A DNA stretch of 64,000 nt from positions 51,066 to 115,065 of the forward strand of contig JABURQ010000058.1 of assembly GCA_014762625.1 (NCBI GenBank), read 5' to 3'. The notes below the pieces were generated by a model that worked only from the letters and a program-made list of their open reading frames with translations, was not told where the DNA came from and ran no database searches. This document shows positions 7,661 to 16,497 of this stretch, piece after piece. Every line of letters starts with the position of its first letter. The stretch's first letter is position 1. The stretch comes from Planctomycetaceae bacterium. Its GTDB lineage: Bacteria; Planctomycetota; Planctomycetia; Planctomycetales; Planctomycetaceae. The translations under genes and the position numbers were made by a program.

Positions 7661-9343
7661 TCACCTCAGCGATTCCGAGGTGAGGGTCCACAACCGTTCC
7701 CGCCCCTCGACGATGACGAACGATCGATCGGTGGGAACTTTGGAAAACGTTTGGGTGCCGCCGGCGGGCCAGTCGATTTTCAAATCAACTGTATTGCGGT
7801 CTGCTGCAAATCCCAGTAGGTATTGGTTCTCATTGCACGACAGGTATCCCGAACTGCCGCAGAGACTCCATTGATTATCGCTGGTTTTTATGGTGGCTCC
7901 GAAAGCACTTCGATTGCTGGTGGTTCCTATTAACTTCAAGCGTAAAAAGTGCCCTCGCGGAGTCGAATCGTTCCGCAGCAGGGCGGCTGCTGAATTGAGA
8001 TCCAGGACGGCGAGATCGGGGCGCCCATCACGGTTAAAATCGAGTCGAGCCGAACTTCTGCCCACTTTTGGGATATCAAACCATGATCCGCATTCTGTCG
8101 AGATGTCCTGAAAACGACCGCGAACATTTCGATAAAACTGGGGACGTTGCGCGAAAGGTTCCGGACGTCCTAACTCTTCCATCAGATCGTTGACGTGACC
8201 GTTGAGCACAAATAAATCTTTCCAGCCATCGAGATCAGCGTCCAGGACCGTTACGCCGAATGCCAGTTTGGGTCGGCTGGGAGCCCCCAAACCAATCACA
8301 TCGGTCGTATCTAAAAACAAGAGCGGTTGTTTTTGAGAGTAGAACGTGTTGGTCTCATTGAAATAATTCGCCACAAACAGATCGAGCCGGCCATCACGAT
8401 TGAGATCCCCGGAGACAACTCCCATACCGGCTTCCCGTGCCCCCGACTGGTTGATGGCGGTGCCGGAAAGGAGTCCCATCTCGGAGAAACGAAATTCTCC
8501 TTGATTGATCCAGAGCTGGTTGGGGACTGCATCGTTGGCGACATAGAAATCAAGATCGCGATCGCCGTCAAAATCTCTCACGACAACACCCAAACCCTGT
8601 CGTGGAGGTTGGTCGAGAATTCCAGACTTCTTCGTCACGTCTTCGAATTTGCCATCACGTGTATTTCGATACAAGGCATCGTACGCAGGAGGTTGGTATC
8701 TCGGTTGGCAAGTGATGGGGACTTCATTCGTTCCGTGAGTCGCGGTGCAGACTCGATAATGTCCCGGTTCGATTTTCAGATAATGTGAGACGATCAGATC
8801 GAGTTGATGATCGCCGTCCAGATCGGCCCACGAACAACTACTACCGAACCGATTATCGGAAAGGCCTGACGAGACGGCGATCTCCTGAAACGTGCCATCG
8901 CCTTGATTGAGATAGAGTCGATTCTCGCCGAACTCATTAATGAACAGATCGGGAAAACCGTCATTGTTCGAATCCCCGATAGCCAGTCCCATCGCGTAAT
9001 CGGATGGCGTGAATCCTGCCTGCGTCGTCACATCCTGAAACAGTTCTCCGCGAAGATTGCGATAGAGCCGATCGGGTTGGCGATTCCGATGTCGGAAGTT
9101 TTCCGCGTCCCAGGTTGCTCCCTGACCGCAAACGACATCGGGCCAACCGTCCAGATCGTAATCCCAGGCACCGATGCCCGATCCCATCATCAAATGGGTA
9201 TGCCGTTCTTTCGTCGGCGGGGAATGATGGACGAAATTGAATGCGAGTTCCTCGGCGACGTCTTCAAAATGAATGTGGTCCTGCGCGTAGAGCTGGCCGG
9301 ACAGGGGGCCGATCAAAAAAGAAAGCAGGAATACGCGAAACAT
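7661..9343 (-). CDS. CRTAC1-like protein with FG-GAP/VCBS repeats and ASPIC/UnbV domain
   Basis: 560 aa with the start at 9343. The track's upstream start (9490) would place a non-signal segment before the export signal and overlap the divergent gene at 9472. From 9343 the protein opens with a signal peptide (FRVFLLSFLIGPLSGQLYAQ). The body carries repeated calcium-binding FG-GAP/VCBS blades such as DYDLDGWPDV, DSNNDGFPDLF, DLDGDHQLDLI, DFDGDRDLDFY, DLNRDGRLDLF, DADLDGWKDLF and DFNRDGRPDL, forming a beta-propeller. The C-terminus is an ASPIC/UnbV domain (FGATIKTSDNQWSL ... IDWPAGGTQTF). It is the first gene of the minus-strand cluster. The family is secreted or surface-exposed and its molecular role is poorly defined. 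Confidence 0.9.
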   Translation of the reverse strand: MFRVFLLSFLIGPLSGQLYAQDHIHFEDVAEELAFNFVHHSPPTKERHTHLMMGSGIGAWDYDLDGWPDVVCGQGATWDAENFRHRNRQPDRLYRNLRGELFQDVTTQAGFTPSDYAMGLAIGDSNNDGFPDLFINEFGENRLYLNQGDGTFQEIAVSSGLSDNRFGSSCSWADLDGDHQLDLIVSHYLKIEPGHYRVCTATHGTNEVPITCQPRYQPPAYDALYRNTRDGKFEDVTKKSGILDQPPRQGLGVVVRDFDGDRDLDFYVANDAVPNQLWINQGEFRFSEMGLLSGTAINQSGAREAGMGVVSGDLNRDGRLDLFVANYFNETNTFYSQKQPLLFLDTTDVIGLGAPSRPKLAFGVTVLDADLDGWKDLFVLNGHVNDLMEELGRPEPFAQRPQFYRNVRGRFQDISTECGSWFDIPKVGRSSARLDFNRDGRPDLAVLDLNSAAALLRNDSTPRGHFLRLKLIGTTSNRSAFGATIKTSDNQWSLCGSSGYLSCNENQYLLGFAADRNTVDLKIDWPAGGTQTFSKVPTDRSFVIVEGRERLWTLTSESLR

Positions 9344-9471
9344 TTTAAGTACGATTTGATAGAGCTGATTCAGGCAACTCGGTCTGGAAGAAATCCCTTG
9401 GTCACTATTGATGATATCCGAATCGACCGATGGATTCACGAAGTTCTTAATCACCGGCTCAGGAGTCCACG

Positions 9472-9735
9472 ATGTCTGCAGATTTGTCACCCGAAGCTAA
9501 AAACGAAATCGCCGACGCCATTTTCAACCGCCAGAAAATCCACGCCATCAAGCTTTATCGCGAGGCGACCGGCCAAGGTCTCAAGGAAGCAAAGGACTTC
9601 ATCGAAACACTCACTGAGGAGTTACAGGAAAAGTCGCCCGAGAAATTCACCGTGGGAACGGAAAAGGCCGGATGCGGTTCGGCGGTTTTCTTTCTCATCA
9701 GCGGGGGCGGAGTGTTATCATGGTGGTTCGTCTGA
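9472..9735 (+). CDS. Small protein with L7/L12 C-terminal-domain-like motif and hydrophobic tail
   Basis: 87 aa. Residues ~20-45 (IHAIKLYREATGQGLKEAKD) match the core of the bL12 C-terminal domain; compare [20 protein letters not shown] in the rplL of this same window. The rest of the bL12 domain is not clearly present. Instead the protein ends in a hydrophobic, probably membrane-inserting segment (AVFFLISGGGVLSWWF). It lacks the N-terminal dimerisation domain of bL12, so it is not a ribosomal stalk protein; annotation pipelines often mislabel such proteins. It is transcribed divergently from the CRTAC1 cluster and is followed by a palindromic hairpin. The function is unknown; a protein-contact module anchored at the membrane is one possibility. 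Confidence 0.75.
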   Translation: MSADLSPEAKNEIADAIFNRQKIHAIKLYREATGQGLKEAKDFIETLTEELQEKSPEKFTVGTEKAGCGSAVFFLISGGGVLSWWFV

Positions 9736-9751
9736 GAGTGAATGTTTCTCA

Positions 9752-9768
9752 GGCCGGTGGAACCGGCC
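9752..9768. repeat. GC-rich palindrome between small gene and dehydrogenase gene
   Basis: GGCCGG / CCGGCC perfect 6-bp stem with a 5-base loop, 16 bases after the stop of the small gene. There is no U-tract after it. It may be a weak terminator, a processing stem or a dispersed REP-like element. Confidence 0.5.
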
Positions 9769-9804
9769 CTACTCTAACTGAGTCCCCCCCGTCGATGAGT
9801 TGAT

Positions 9805-12540
9805 ATGATCATGATGCGTTATTCGATCTGTTTGCTGACTGTGTTCGTGTGCCTTCCTGCGTTCGCTCAAGACGCCCCGCCTCGCTCACTCGATGACCGG
9901 CTTGAAATCACCCTCTTCGCCGAAGATCCGCTACTCAATACGCCGACTGGGATCGACGTCGATCACAAAGGGCGCGTATGGGTCATCGAAAGTAATACCC
10001 ACTTTCCACCCGAAGGATACGACGGACATCCGTCCGACCGCCTCCTGATTCTCGAAGACACCAACGGCGACGGCAAAGCGGAAGCGAAAATGTTTGTGGA
10101 CGGCTTCACCCATTCGATGTCCGTCGCCGCGCGACCGATCTGGCTCGATCCGATTTCGTTCTCAGAAGACGACAATCCGGACGAATTGAAACAACGCACG
10201 CAGGTCTTCCTCGCCACGCGGAGAGAAATCCTGCTGCTCGAAGATACCGATGGCGATGACCAATGCGACCAACAAACCCGCCTCGTCCACCTCGAAACCG
10301 AAGGCAACTATCCGCACAACGGCCTCGCAGGTTTTGCGTTTGATGGTCTCGGCAACATGTATTTCGGCTTCGGCGAAAACCTGGGAGCCGATTACAAAAT
10401 CATCGGACGCGACGGCACGACCTATTCCGGCGGAGGCGAAGGGGGCAATATTTACCAGATTCAACCAGACGGCACCAAACTGAAACACTGGGCAACCGGT
10501 TTCTGGAATCCACACGCCAATTGCGTTGATGCGTTTGGCAATTTGTTTTCAGTCGATAACGATCCCGATTCACTCCCTCCCTGCCGCTTATTGCACATCA
10601 TCGAAGGAGGAGATTACGGCTACCGCTTCCGCAATGGTCGCAAAGGCCTGCATCCTTTCACCGCATGGAATGGAGAAATCCCCGGCACATTACCAATGGT
10701 CGCGGGAACGGGGGAAGCTCCTTCGGGCATTCTCGCTTACGAGCACGACGCGTTCCCGGAAAAGTATCTTGGCAACCTGATCGTCACAAGCTGGGGCGAT
10801 CATCGCATCGACCGGTTTCAGTTGAAACAGAAAGGTACCTCATTTGAGTCAGTCGCCGAGCCGTTCATTGTGGGCGGCGAGAACTTCCGCCCGGTCGGCA
10901 TCGCACTGGCGCCCGATGGTGCGCTCTATCTGAGTGACTGGGTGCTGCGGGATTACAAACTTCACGGCAAAGGCCGCGTGTGGCGGATCCGGGCGAAGAA
11001 TTCTCAGGCGAAGGCGACAAAGCCCTCTGACATCCTTACCTGTGAATCTCCTGAAGTTCTCAACCAGTATCTTCATTCCAGCAGGCTGGTTGACAGACGT
11101 CTGGCCGCTCAAGCAATGGACGGTTCGTATGAAAGATATCGGACTTCGGACGAAGATAAAGAGCGGTCTGAGAGTCGTCGTCGAGCCGATGCAGAATGGA
11201 ATTTTGTAAAAAGTCGGGAGTGGAACCAGAACTCCAGTGGCGTTCTGCTACCGCAGCAACAATCGAAACTCTCTGTCTGGAAACGCGATGCTCAGATTCC
11301 CAATCGTCCATTCTTGGCAGCGGCCGCAAGAAATACCCTACAACTCAGCGACTTAGAGAAGCCGTTGTTGATTCAGGAGTTCCAGAATCCAAAGCCTGTG
11401 GGCGAGCCACAGTATCCCGCTTCAGTCCTGAAAGAACAGATCCGAATCCAAACACTTTTGGTGCTTCGAGACCATTTCCCAGAAGATCCTGAACTTCCTC
11501 AACTCGCAATCAACTCCAACAGCGCCAAGCTCAAGCGTCTCGCCGTCCAATGGATTGCCGAAGAAAATCTGACCAATTTGAAACCACAGGTCGAAGCGCT
11601 GTTCAACGATCCCGATTTGACGCCCGATCTCTTTCTCGCGACGCTCGCGGCGTTGGAAATGCTCGACGGCAAGCCGCCTCAGGAATTCGACAAGACACCT
11701 CCCGGCAAATACGTCCTGCCGATTCTGAAAGACGACTCGAAACCGGCCAACGTCCGGGCGATCGCCTTGCAACTGATCGATCCCGACGATGAAGAACTCC
11801 CCGCGGAGTTGGTCGCCGAGCTGATGAAGACTGAAAACGAACGTTTGAAGACGGAGGCAATCCGCACTGCGTCGATGTCTACAAAACCGGATTTGACCAA
11901 GCCGTTGGCGGAGATTGCGCTCGATGTCGGCCAACCCGACCAACTGCGTGCAGAGGCAACGGTCGGACTCGCCCGGCATCTCTCCATCGACCCCGACTTG
12001 AAAGGCATTCTGTATCTGATCGGGAAAAGCGACAAGCCGCTGATCGCCCGCGAAGCTTTGCGCTCTACGCGACAGGTCTCAAAAGAACGACCGACCGAGC
12101 CGTTCGAGCTCAAAGACAAGCCCAATGCCAATGCAGGGCGGCGACTGTTCTATCATCCCAACGGTCCCGGCTGCTTCAAATGCCATACGGTTCACGGACG
12201 GGGCGGCAAAATCGGCCCTAATCTCTCGACGATCGGCGCGGCGATGACTCGCGAGAAGTTGATCGAATCAATCCGCAAGCCGTCGCAGGAGGTCGCGCCG
12301 CAGTTCACCACCTGGACGATGATTTCGACCGAGGGAAAAGCCTACACCGGCATGATCGTGCATGAAAACCGAGGGGACACAGTGCTTGGGTTGCAGGACG
12401 GCACGACGATCGAGCTCAAAACTGCCGATGTGGAAGAGCGGATGCCTCAGAAAACCTCCGTCATGCCCGAGAAGCTGGAACAGCAGATGACCCAGCGCGA
12501 GTTTGAGGATCTCTTGAAGTATCTGAAGTCATTGAGGTGA
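9805..12540 (+). CDS. PVC-type heme-binding CxxCH protein / membrane-bound dehydrogenase with HEAT-like repeats
   Basis: 911 aa. A signal peptide (ICLLTVFVCLPAFAQD) precedes an N-terminal beta-propeller of the soluble-dehydrogenase (PQQ/GDH-like) type, about residues 25-400, with the characteristic TPTGIDVDHKGRVWVIE, NPHANCVDAFGNLFSVDND and DGALYLSDWV motifs. The middle ~450-760 is helical and HEAT-like. The C-terminal ~130 residues are the Pirellula/Verrucomicrobium-type cytochrome domain with a single heme site, GCFKCHTVHGRGGKIGPNLS, and a distal Met probably supplied downstream. Architecture and length match the large secreted dehydrogenase-cytochrome families of planctomycetes, thought to oxidise sugars or related compounds. 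The substrate is not known. It stands alone on the plus strand. Confidence 0.9.
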   Translation: MIMMRYSICLLTVFVCLPAFAQDAPPRSLDDRLEITLFAEDPLLNTPTGIDVDHKGRVWVIESNTHFPPEGYDGHPSDRLLILEDTNGDGKAEAKMFVDGFTHSMSVAARPIWLDPISFSEDDNPDELKQRTQVFLATRREILLLEDTDGDDQCDQQTRLVHLETEGNYPHNGLAGFAFDGLGNMYFGFGENLGADYKIIGRDGTTYSGGGEGGNIYQIQPDGTKLKHWATGFWNPHANCVDAFGNLFSVDNDPDSLPPCRLLHIIEGGDYGYRFRNGRKGLHPFTAWNGEIPGTLPMVAGTGEAPSGILAYEHDAFPEKYLGNLIVTSWGDHRIDRFQLKQKGTSFESVAEPFIVGGENFRPVGIALAPDGALYLSDWVLRDYKLHGKGRVWRIRAKNSQAKATKPSDILTCESPEVLNQYLHSSRLVDRRLAAQAMDGSYERYRTSDEDKERSESRRRADAEWNFVKSREWNQNSSGVLLPQQQSKLSVWKRDAQIPNRPFLAAAARNTLQLSDLEKPLLIQEFQNPKPVGEPQYPASVLKEQIRIQTLLVLRDHFPEDPELPQLAINSNSAKLKRLAVQWIAEENLTNLKPQVEALFNDPDLTPDLFLATLAALEMLDGKPPQEFDKTPPGKYVLPILKDDSKPANVRAIALQLIDPDDEELPAELVAELMKTENERLKTEAIRTASMSTKPDLTKPLAEIALDVGQPDQLRAEATVGLARHLSIDPDLKGILYLIGKSDKPLIAREALRSTRQVSKERPTEPFELKDKPNANAGRRLFYHPNGPGCFKCHTVHGRGGKIGPNLSTIGAAMTREKLIESIRKPSQEVAPQFTTWTMISTEGKAYTGMIVHENRGDTVLGLQDGTTIELKTADVEERMPQKTSVMPEKLEQQMTQREFEDLLKYLKSLR

Positions 12541-12846
12541 GCGGTGACCCAATTTGAAGCAACGTGAAGCGAGAGGGGTTGGAAACGGATTGTGGCGAGT
12601 CTTCGGGCGAACCGAGGCCGATTTCGGGTGTCGGAACGGACGGGAATCGCTCGAAAATGCCTGTTACGGTTGCTGAAACACGCGGAAAACGATAGATTCC
12701 CAGGTATCGCGTTGATAAGAAGAAGTCCCTGCGACGGCCCAATCGGGTTCGCCGTACGCACTTTTTTCTTAACTTGCGGTATCGGTTTGCCTTGCAGGAG
12801 GCAGGGTGGTTGATATAGTAAGCCACTTCGCGCCTTTTGTCCGGTC
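12541..12846 (+). other. Intergenic region before the tRNA-tuf operon
   Basis: 306 bases without a convincing gene; the short ORFs here lack ribosome binding sites and family resemblance. The distal part carries the candidate tRNA operon promoter annotated separately. Nothing else was recognised. Confidence 0.5.
12792..12819 (+). promoter_or_regulatory. Candidate promoter of the tRNA-tuf operon
   Basis: TTGCAG, a 16-base spacer and TATAGT. The predicted start near 12826 lies about 20 bases before the first tRNA, which suits a stable-RNA operon. Confidence 0.5.
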
Positions 12847-12919
12847 GCTAGTGTAGCTCAATTGGCAGAGCACCGGTTTTGTAAACCGGCGGTTGTGGGT
12901 TCAAGTCCCTCCACTAGCT
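12847..12919 (+). tRNA. tRNA-Thr (UGU)
   Basis: Complete cloverleaf. The acceptor stem GCTAGTG/CACTAGC, the anticodon stem CCGGT/ACCGG with loop TTTGTAA (anticodon TGT), and the T-loop TTCAAGT are all visible. CCA is not encoded. It is the first gene of the tRNA-tuf operon. Confidence 0.96.
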
Positions 12920-13032
12920 TACGAGAGCTTCAGGTTTGTCTGAGGCTGTAAGACACTCAGGTCGCAAGGAGTTACGGGTTTTCAGGCGACTGTTGGTGAG
13001 AGCCTTCAGGGATGTGGAAACTCGAAATACTG

Positions 13033-13115
13033 GGGAGGATTCCAGAGCGGCCAAATGGGCCAGACTGTAAATCTGGTGGCTTACGCCTTCGCAGGTTCGA
13101 ATCCTGCTCCTCCCA
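13033..13115 (+). tRNA. tRNA-Tyr (GUA)
   Basis: Acceptor stem GGGAGGA/TCCTCCC, anticodon loop CTGTAAA (anticodon GTA) on a CCAGA/TCTGG stem, and a long variable arm as expected for the class II bacterial tRNA-Tyr. The T-loop is GTTCGAATC. 83 bases. Confidence 0.95.
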
Positions 13116-13203
13116 CTCACTTGAGATTTTTAGTCCTGAGTGCAACGATCGACGTTAGTCGGTCGGGAAAATAAGACAATTTGGAACTTCGTTCCTGCGA
13201 TAT

Positions 13204-13275
<72 letters not shown>

Positions 13276-13367
13276 TTTCGGTCAGACAATCAGGCGCAAT
13301 TGCCGTTACCCTAAAGTGCGGTGATTCGGGAGAGATGGCTGAAATTCGGGGGACGACCCGGTAGTCG

Positions 13368-13439
<72 letters not shown>

Positions 13440-13627
13440 CTGTCCTCAAATTGAGGATCGAGTAAGTTCGTATCCGTTAGGCGTTATCTCTCCTGATCGG
13501 CTACGAGAGACACGATCGTAGTCGGGGTTTTGCGGCTGTGTGGCCGCGAAGCATGGTTACGAAGAATTCACCACAGCGGCAGCCGTGTCGGCTTGCCCCA
13601 AATAACGGAATCGTTCGAGGAGAAGTA

Positions 13628-14824
13628 ATGGCGAAGGAAGTATTTGAACGGACAAAGCCTCACGTGAACGTGGGGACCATTGGCCACATCGACCACGGAA
13701 AAACTACTTTGACTGCGGCTTTGGTGGCGGTGCAAGCTACTAAAGGGCTGGCATCAGTGAAAAGTTATGCCGATATCGCCAAGGGCGGTACCGTGCGTGA
13801 CGAAACCAAGACAGTGACGATCGCTGCGTCTCACGTGGAGTACGAGAGCGAAACACGTCACTACGCTCACATCGACTGCCCAGGGCACGCGGACTACGTT
13901 AAAAACATGATTACCGGTGCGGCTCAGATGGATGGGGCGATCCTGGTGGTTTCCGCTGCGGACGGCCCGATGCCGCAAACTCGCGAGCACATCCTCCTGG
14001 CTCGTCAGGTGAACGTGCCGGCTCTGGTTGTGTTTCTCAACAAGTGTGACCTCGTCGATGACGAAGAGTTGCTGGAGTTGGTTGAAATGGAAGTTCGTGA
14101 GCTTCTGTCGAAGTACGACTTCCCCGGCGACGATATTCCGATCGTTCGCGGTAACGCCAAAGGGGCTCTCGATGCTCCCGGCGATGAATCTGCCAACAAA
14201 TGCATCGGCGAGCTGATGGATGCTCTTGACGAGCACATCCCCGAGCCGCAGCGTGATTCTGATAAGCCGTTCCTGATGGCCGTCGAAGACGTGTTCTCGA
14301 TCGAAGGTCGCGGAACCGTGGCGACGGGACGTATCGAATCCGGTACGATTAATGTGGGTGACAAAGTTGAGATCGTCGGCCTGGCCGATACCACAGAAAC
14401 GACCGTGACGGGCGTCGAAATGTTCCAGAAGACTCTGGATCAGGGGATCGCCGGTGACAACGTCGGGATTCTCTTGCGTGGTGTGAAGAAGGAAGACATC
14501 GGTCGCGGTCAGGTGCTGGCTGCCCCTGGAACGATCAATCCTCACACTAAGTTTGAAGGCGAAGTTTACGTCTTGAGTAAAGATGAAGGTGGACGTCATA
14601 CGCCGTTCTTCAGCGGGTATCGTCCTCAGTTCTACTTCCGGACCACCGACGTGACCGGAACGACCAATCTGTTGGGTGGTGCCGAGATGTGCATGCCCGG
14701 CGATAACGTGAAGGTCGAAGTGGAGCTGCAAAAGCCGATCGCTCTCGAAGAGGGAAGCCGCTTCGCGATTCGCGAAGGTGGTCGTACGGTCGGTTCCGGT
14801 GTTGTGACGAAGATTCTCGAGTAA
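13628..14824 (+). CDS. tuf: Translation elongation factor Tu
   Basis: 398 aa. The start at 13628 has GAGGAG upstream; the track ORF extends 30 codons into untranslated leader. Delivers aminoacyl-tRNA to the ribosome as a GTP complex. G1 GHIDHGKT (residues 19-26), G3 DCPGH, G4 NKCD and domain II/III motifs ([33 protein letters not shown]) are intact. The odd point is switch I: the normal NAPEEKARGITI is replaced by [15 protein letters not shown] (residues ~51-65). The magnesium-coordinating Thr and following Ile can still be aligned, but the Arg-Gly is gone. It sits behind four tRNAs and ahead of a strong terminator. Highly confident on identity; the switch I change is directly visible. Confidence 0.98.
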   Translation: MAKEVFERTKPHVNVGTIGHIDHGKTTLTAALVAVQATKGLASVKSYADIAKGGTVRDETKTVTIAASHVEYESETRHYAHIDCPGHADYVKNMITGAAQMDGAILVVSAADGPMPQTREHILLARQVNVPALVVFLNKCDLVDDEELLELVEMEVRELLSKYDFPGDDIPIVRGNAKGALDAPGDESANKCIGELMDALDEHIPEPQRDSDKPFLMAVEDVFSIEGRGTVATGRIESGTINVGDKVEIVGLADTTETTVTGVEMFQKTLDQGIAGDNVGILLRGVKKEDIGRGQVLAAPGTINPHTKFEGEVYVLSKDEGGRHTPFFSGYRPQFYFRTTDVTGTTNLLGGAEMCMPGDNVKVEVELQKPIALEEGSRFAIREGGRTVGSGVVTKILE

Positions 14825-14869
14825 TCGAGAGTTTCGAGACAGCAGTGAGGTGACAATTTTATCGGATTG

Positions 14870-14911
14870 CCTGCCCCGCATGATTCTTGCGGGGCAGGTT
14901 TCCGTTTTTTT
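14870..14911 (+). terminator. Intrinsic terminator after tuf
   Basis: Perfect 10-bp stem CCTGCCCCGC/GCGGGGCAGG with a 9-base loop, followed by TTTCCGTTTTTTTT. It closes the tRNA-tuf unit just before rpmG. Confidence 0.85.
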
Positions 14912-14931
14912 CGCGGTGAAGGTTCGTTCTG

Positions 14932-15084
14932 ATGAGAGAATATGTCTGGTTAGAGTGCACAGACTGTGGGCAGCGGAATTATCGGGTCCAGAAAGAGACT
15001 CGGGGGACCGATCGCCTGGAGTTGAAAAAGTACTGTCCCAAAACTCGGAAACACACCGTTCATAAAGAGTCACGTAAGAAGTAG
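14932..15084 (+). CDS. rpmG: 50S ribosomal protein L33
   Basis: 50 aa, too short for the ORF track. Starts ATG at 14932 and reads MREYVWLECTDCGQRNY, then the L33 C-terminal core LKKYCPKTRKHTVHKESRKK. L33 is a small, often zinc-binding large-subunit protein near the E site. The first CxxC is present, but the second pair is half lost (CPKT where zinc-binding forms have CPxC), so zinc binding is doubtful. The placement between tuf and tRNA-Trp/secE is the usual bacterial order. Confidence 0.95.
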   Translation: MREYVWLECTDCGQRNYRVQKETRGTDRLELKKYCPKTRKHTVHKESRKK

Positions 15085-15106
15085 CTCTCGGCGTTGGTCG
15101 AGAGGA

Positions 15107-15183
<77 letters not shown>

Positions 15184-15263
15184 GCAGGAAGCAGCGGTCG
15201 CGGAAAGCTTGGGCCTTCCCGGTCGTATTCCGAATTTCGCGGTTTTAGAGAGGCTGTCACAGG

Positions 15264-15707
15264 ATGGCGACAACAAAATCGAAAGGCAATCAGACTCTGC
15301 TGAGCGAGATGTTCAGTGCGGGGCTGTATAAACGCAATCAGGGACGCCGGGTTCGTCAGTGGACGGGGGTGGCCATTTCGGCCATTTTTGTGTTGGGAGC
15401 CTGGTCTCTCTATCGGACGTTGCAAGGCGATTTCAAGCTGGAAGATGCAGTCAGCACTGGAGTTGCTTTCGGTCTGGCTGCTGCGGGGACTTGGTTTGCC
15501 TATCGCGTGGTGAATTATCCTCGATTTGCCGATTTTCTCATTTCGGTGCAGGCCGAAATGGATAAGGTAAGCTGGGTTAGCTGGAAAGAGCTGGTGCGGT
15601 CCACGATTGTTGTGATCGTCTGTATGACGTTTATTGGCGTTCTTTTGTACGCCTACGATGCTGCCTGGGCCGCGATCTTTAAGTTCCTGAACGTGTTGAA
15701 AATCTGA
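15264..15707 (+). CDS. secE: Preprotein translocase subunit SecE
   Basis: 147 aa. SecE clamps the SecY channel in the inner membrane. Three hydrophobic segments are visible (about 35-53, 63-83 and 115-140), as in the longer E. coli-type SecE. The conserved amphipathic region before the last segment reads AEMDKVSWVSWKEL, the family hallmark (E-x-x-KV-W-P/S-x-x-E). It is placed between tRNA-Trp and nusG as usual; its partner secY is at 40901. Confidence 0.95.
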   Translation: MATTKSKGNQTLLSEMFSAGLYKRNQGRRVRQWTGVAISAIFVLGAWSLYRTLQGDFKLEDAVSTGVAFGLAAAGTWFAYRVVNYPRFADFLISVQAEMDKVSWVSWKELVRSTIVVIVCMTFIGVLLYAYDAAWAAIFKFLNVLKI

Positions 15708-15842
15708 ACTCGAGAAAAAATTACCCTCCTGCGGGGGGAATTTGTCTCTGATCATTGAAAATTTTGGTCTCAACGGCCATGATGAGCGGCCCTTTACTTT
15801 TTGCCGCAAGTCCCGTTGGGCTTAGGGAAGACGGTCTGGATT

Positions 15843-16409
15843 ATGGTAGCTCCACAAGATTCACTGGAATCCTCTGGGAAGCAGTGGTACGTGCTGAAAG
15901 TTCAGAGTAATCGCGAACGAACCATTCGCGATTCTTTGCTCAAGCGTATCCGTATGGAAGGGCTGTCGGAATATTTCGGTGAGATTATTATCCCGACCGA
16001 AAAGGTGGCTGAAAAGACAAAAGGCGGCAAGAAGCGAGTGGTTGAGCGTAAGCTCTATCCCGGTTACATCATGATCAATATGGAGTTGAATGATGAGACC
16101 TGGTACCTGATTCGGGACACGAGCGGTGTGGGGGACTTCACCGGCACGGCAGGCAAGCCGGTTCCGATGCAGGAAGAGGAAATCAACCGGATGCTCGGCA
16201 AAGAGGCCGAGAACGAGGTTGAGCCGGAAAAAGTCAAAATCGATTTTGCGACGGGAGATGTCGTCAAGATCAAAGAAGGTGCTTTTGAGGGATTTGAAGG
16301 CACCATCGACGTAATTGATGAGTCGAACGGTAAGGTGACTGTCCTGATTGAGATTTTCGGACGGTCGACTCAAGTCGAGCTCGATTACTGGCAGGCTGAG
16401 AGAGTTTAA
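15843..16409 (+). CDS. nusG: Transcription termination/antitermination factor NusG
   Basis: 188 aa from the ATG at 15843; the track ORF begins at an upstream TTG without a good ribosome site. The N-terminal NGN domain has [13 protein letters not shown] and [23 protein letters not shown]; the C-terminal KOW domain begins [22 protein letters not shown]. NusG couples RNA polymerase to ribosomes and Rho, and it acts with the BoxA-type complex on rRNA operons such as the one apparently starting at the right edge of this window. Ordinary length and order (secE-nusG-rplK). Confidence 0.95.
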   Translation: MVAPQDSLESSGKQWYVLKVQSNRERTIRDSLLKRIRMEGLSEYFGEIIIPTEKVAEKTKGGKKRVVERKLYPGYIMINMELNDETWYLIRDTSGVGDFTGTAGKPVPMQEEEINRMLGKEAENEVEPEKVKIDFATGDVVKIKEGAFEGFEGTIDVIDESNGKVTVLIEIFGRSTQVELDYWQAERV

Positions 16410-16497
16410 TTCAGTCCGGGCCGGATAACATTTGGGGGATTGGCTGGTAGAACGTACCGGCTCGGTTTACGAATCAGAGAAAAGAAAAGTTGCAGTC

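Noticed and set aside
13538-13627. 30-codon N-terminal extension of EF-Tu in the ORF track
   Set aside because: Not EF-Tu-like; the normal MAKE start at 13628 has its own ribosome site.
13754-15073. 439-aa minus-strand ORF opposite tuf and rpmG
   Set aside because: Lies over two certain genes and a terminator, with no ribosome site or domain.
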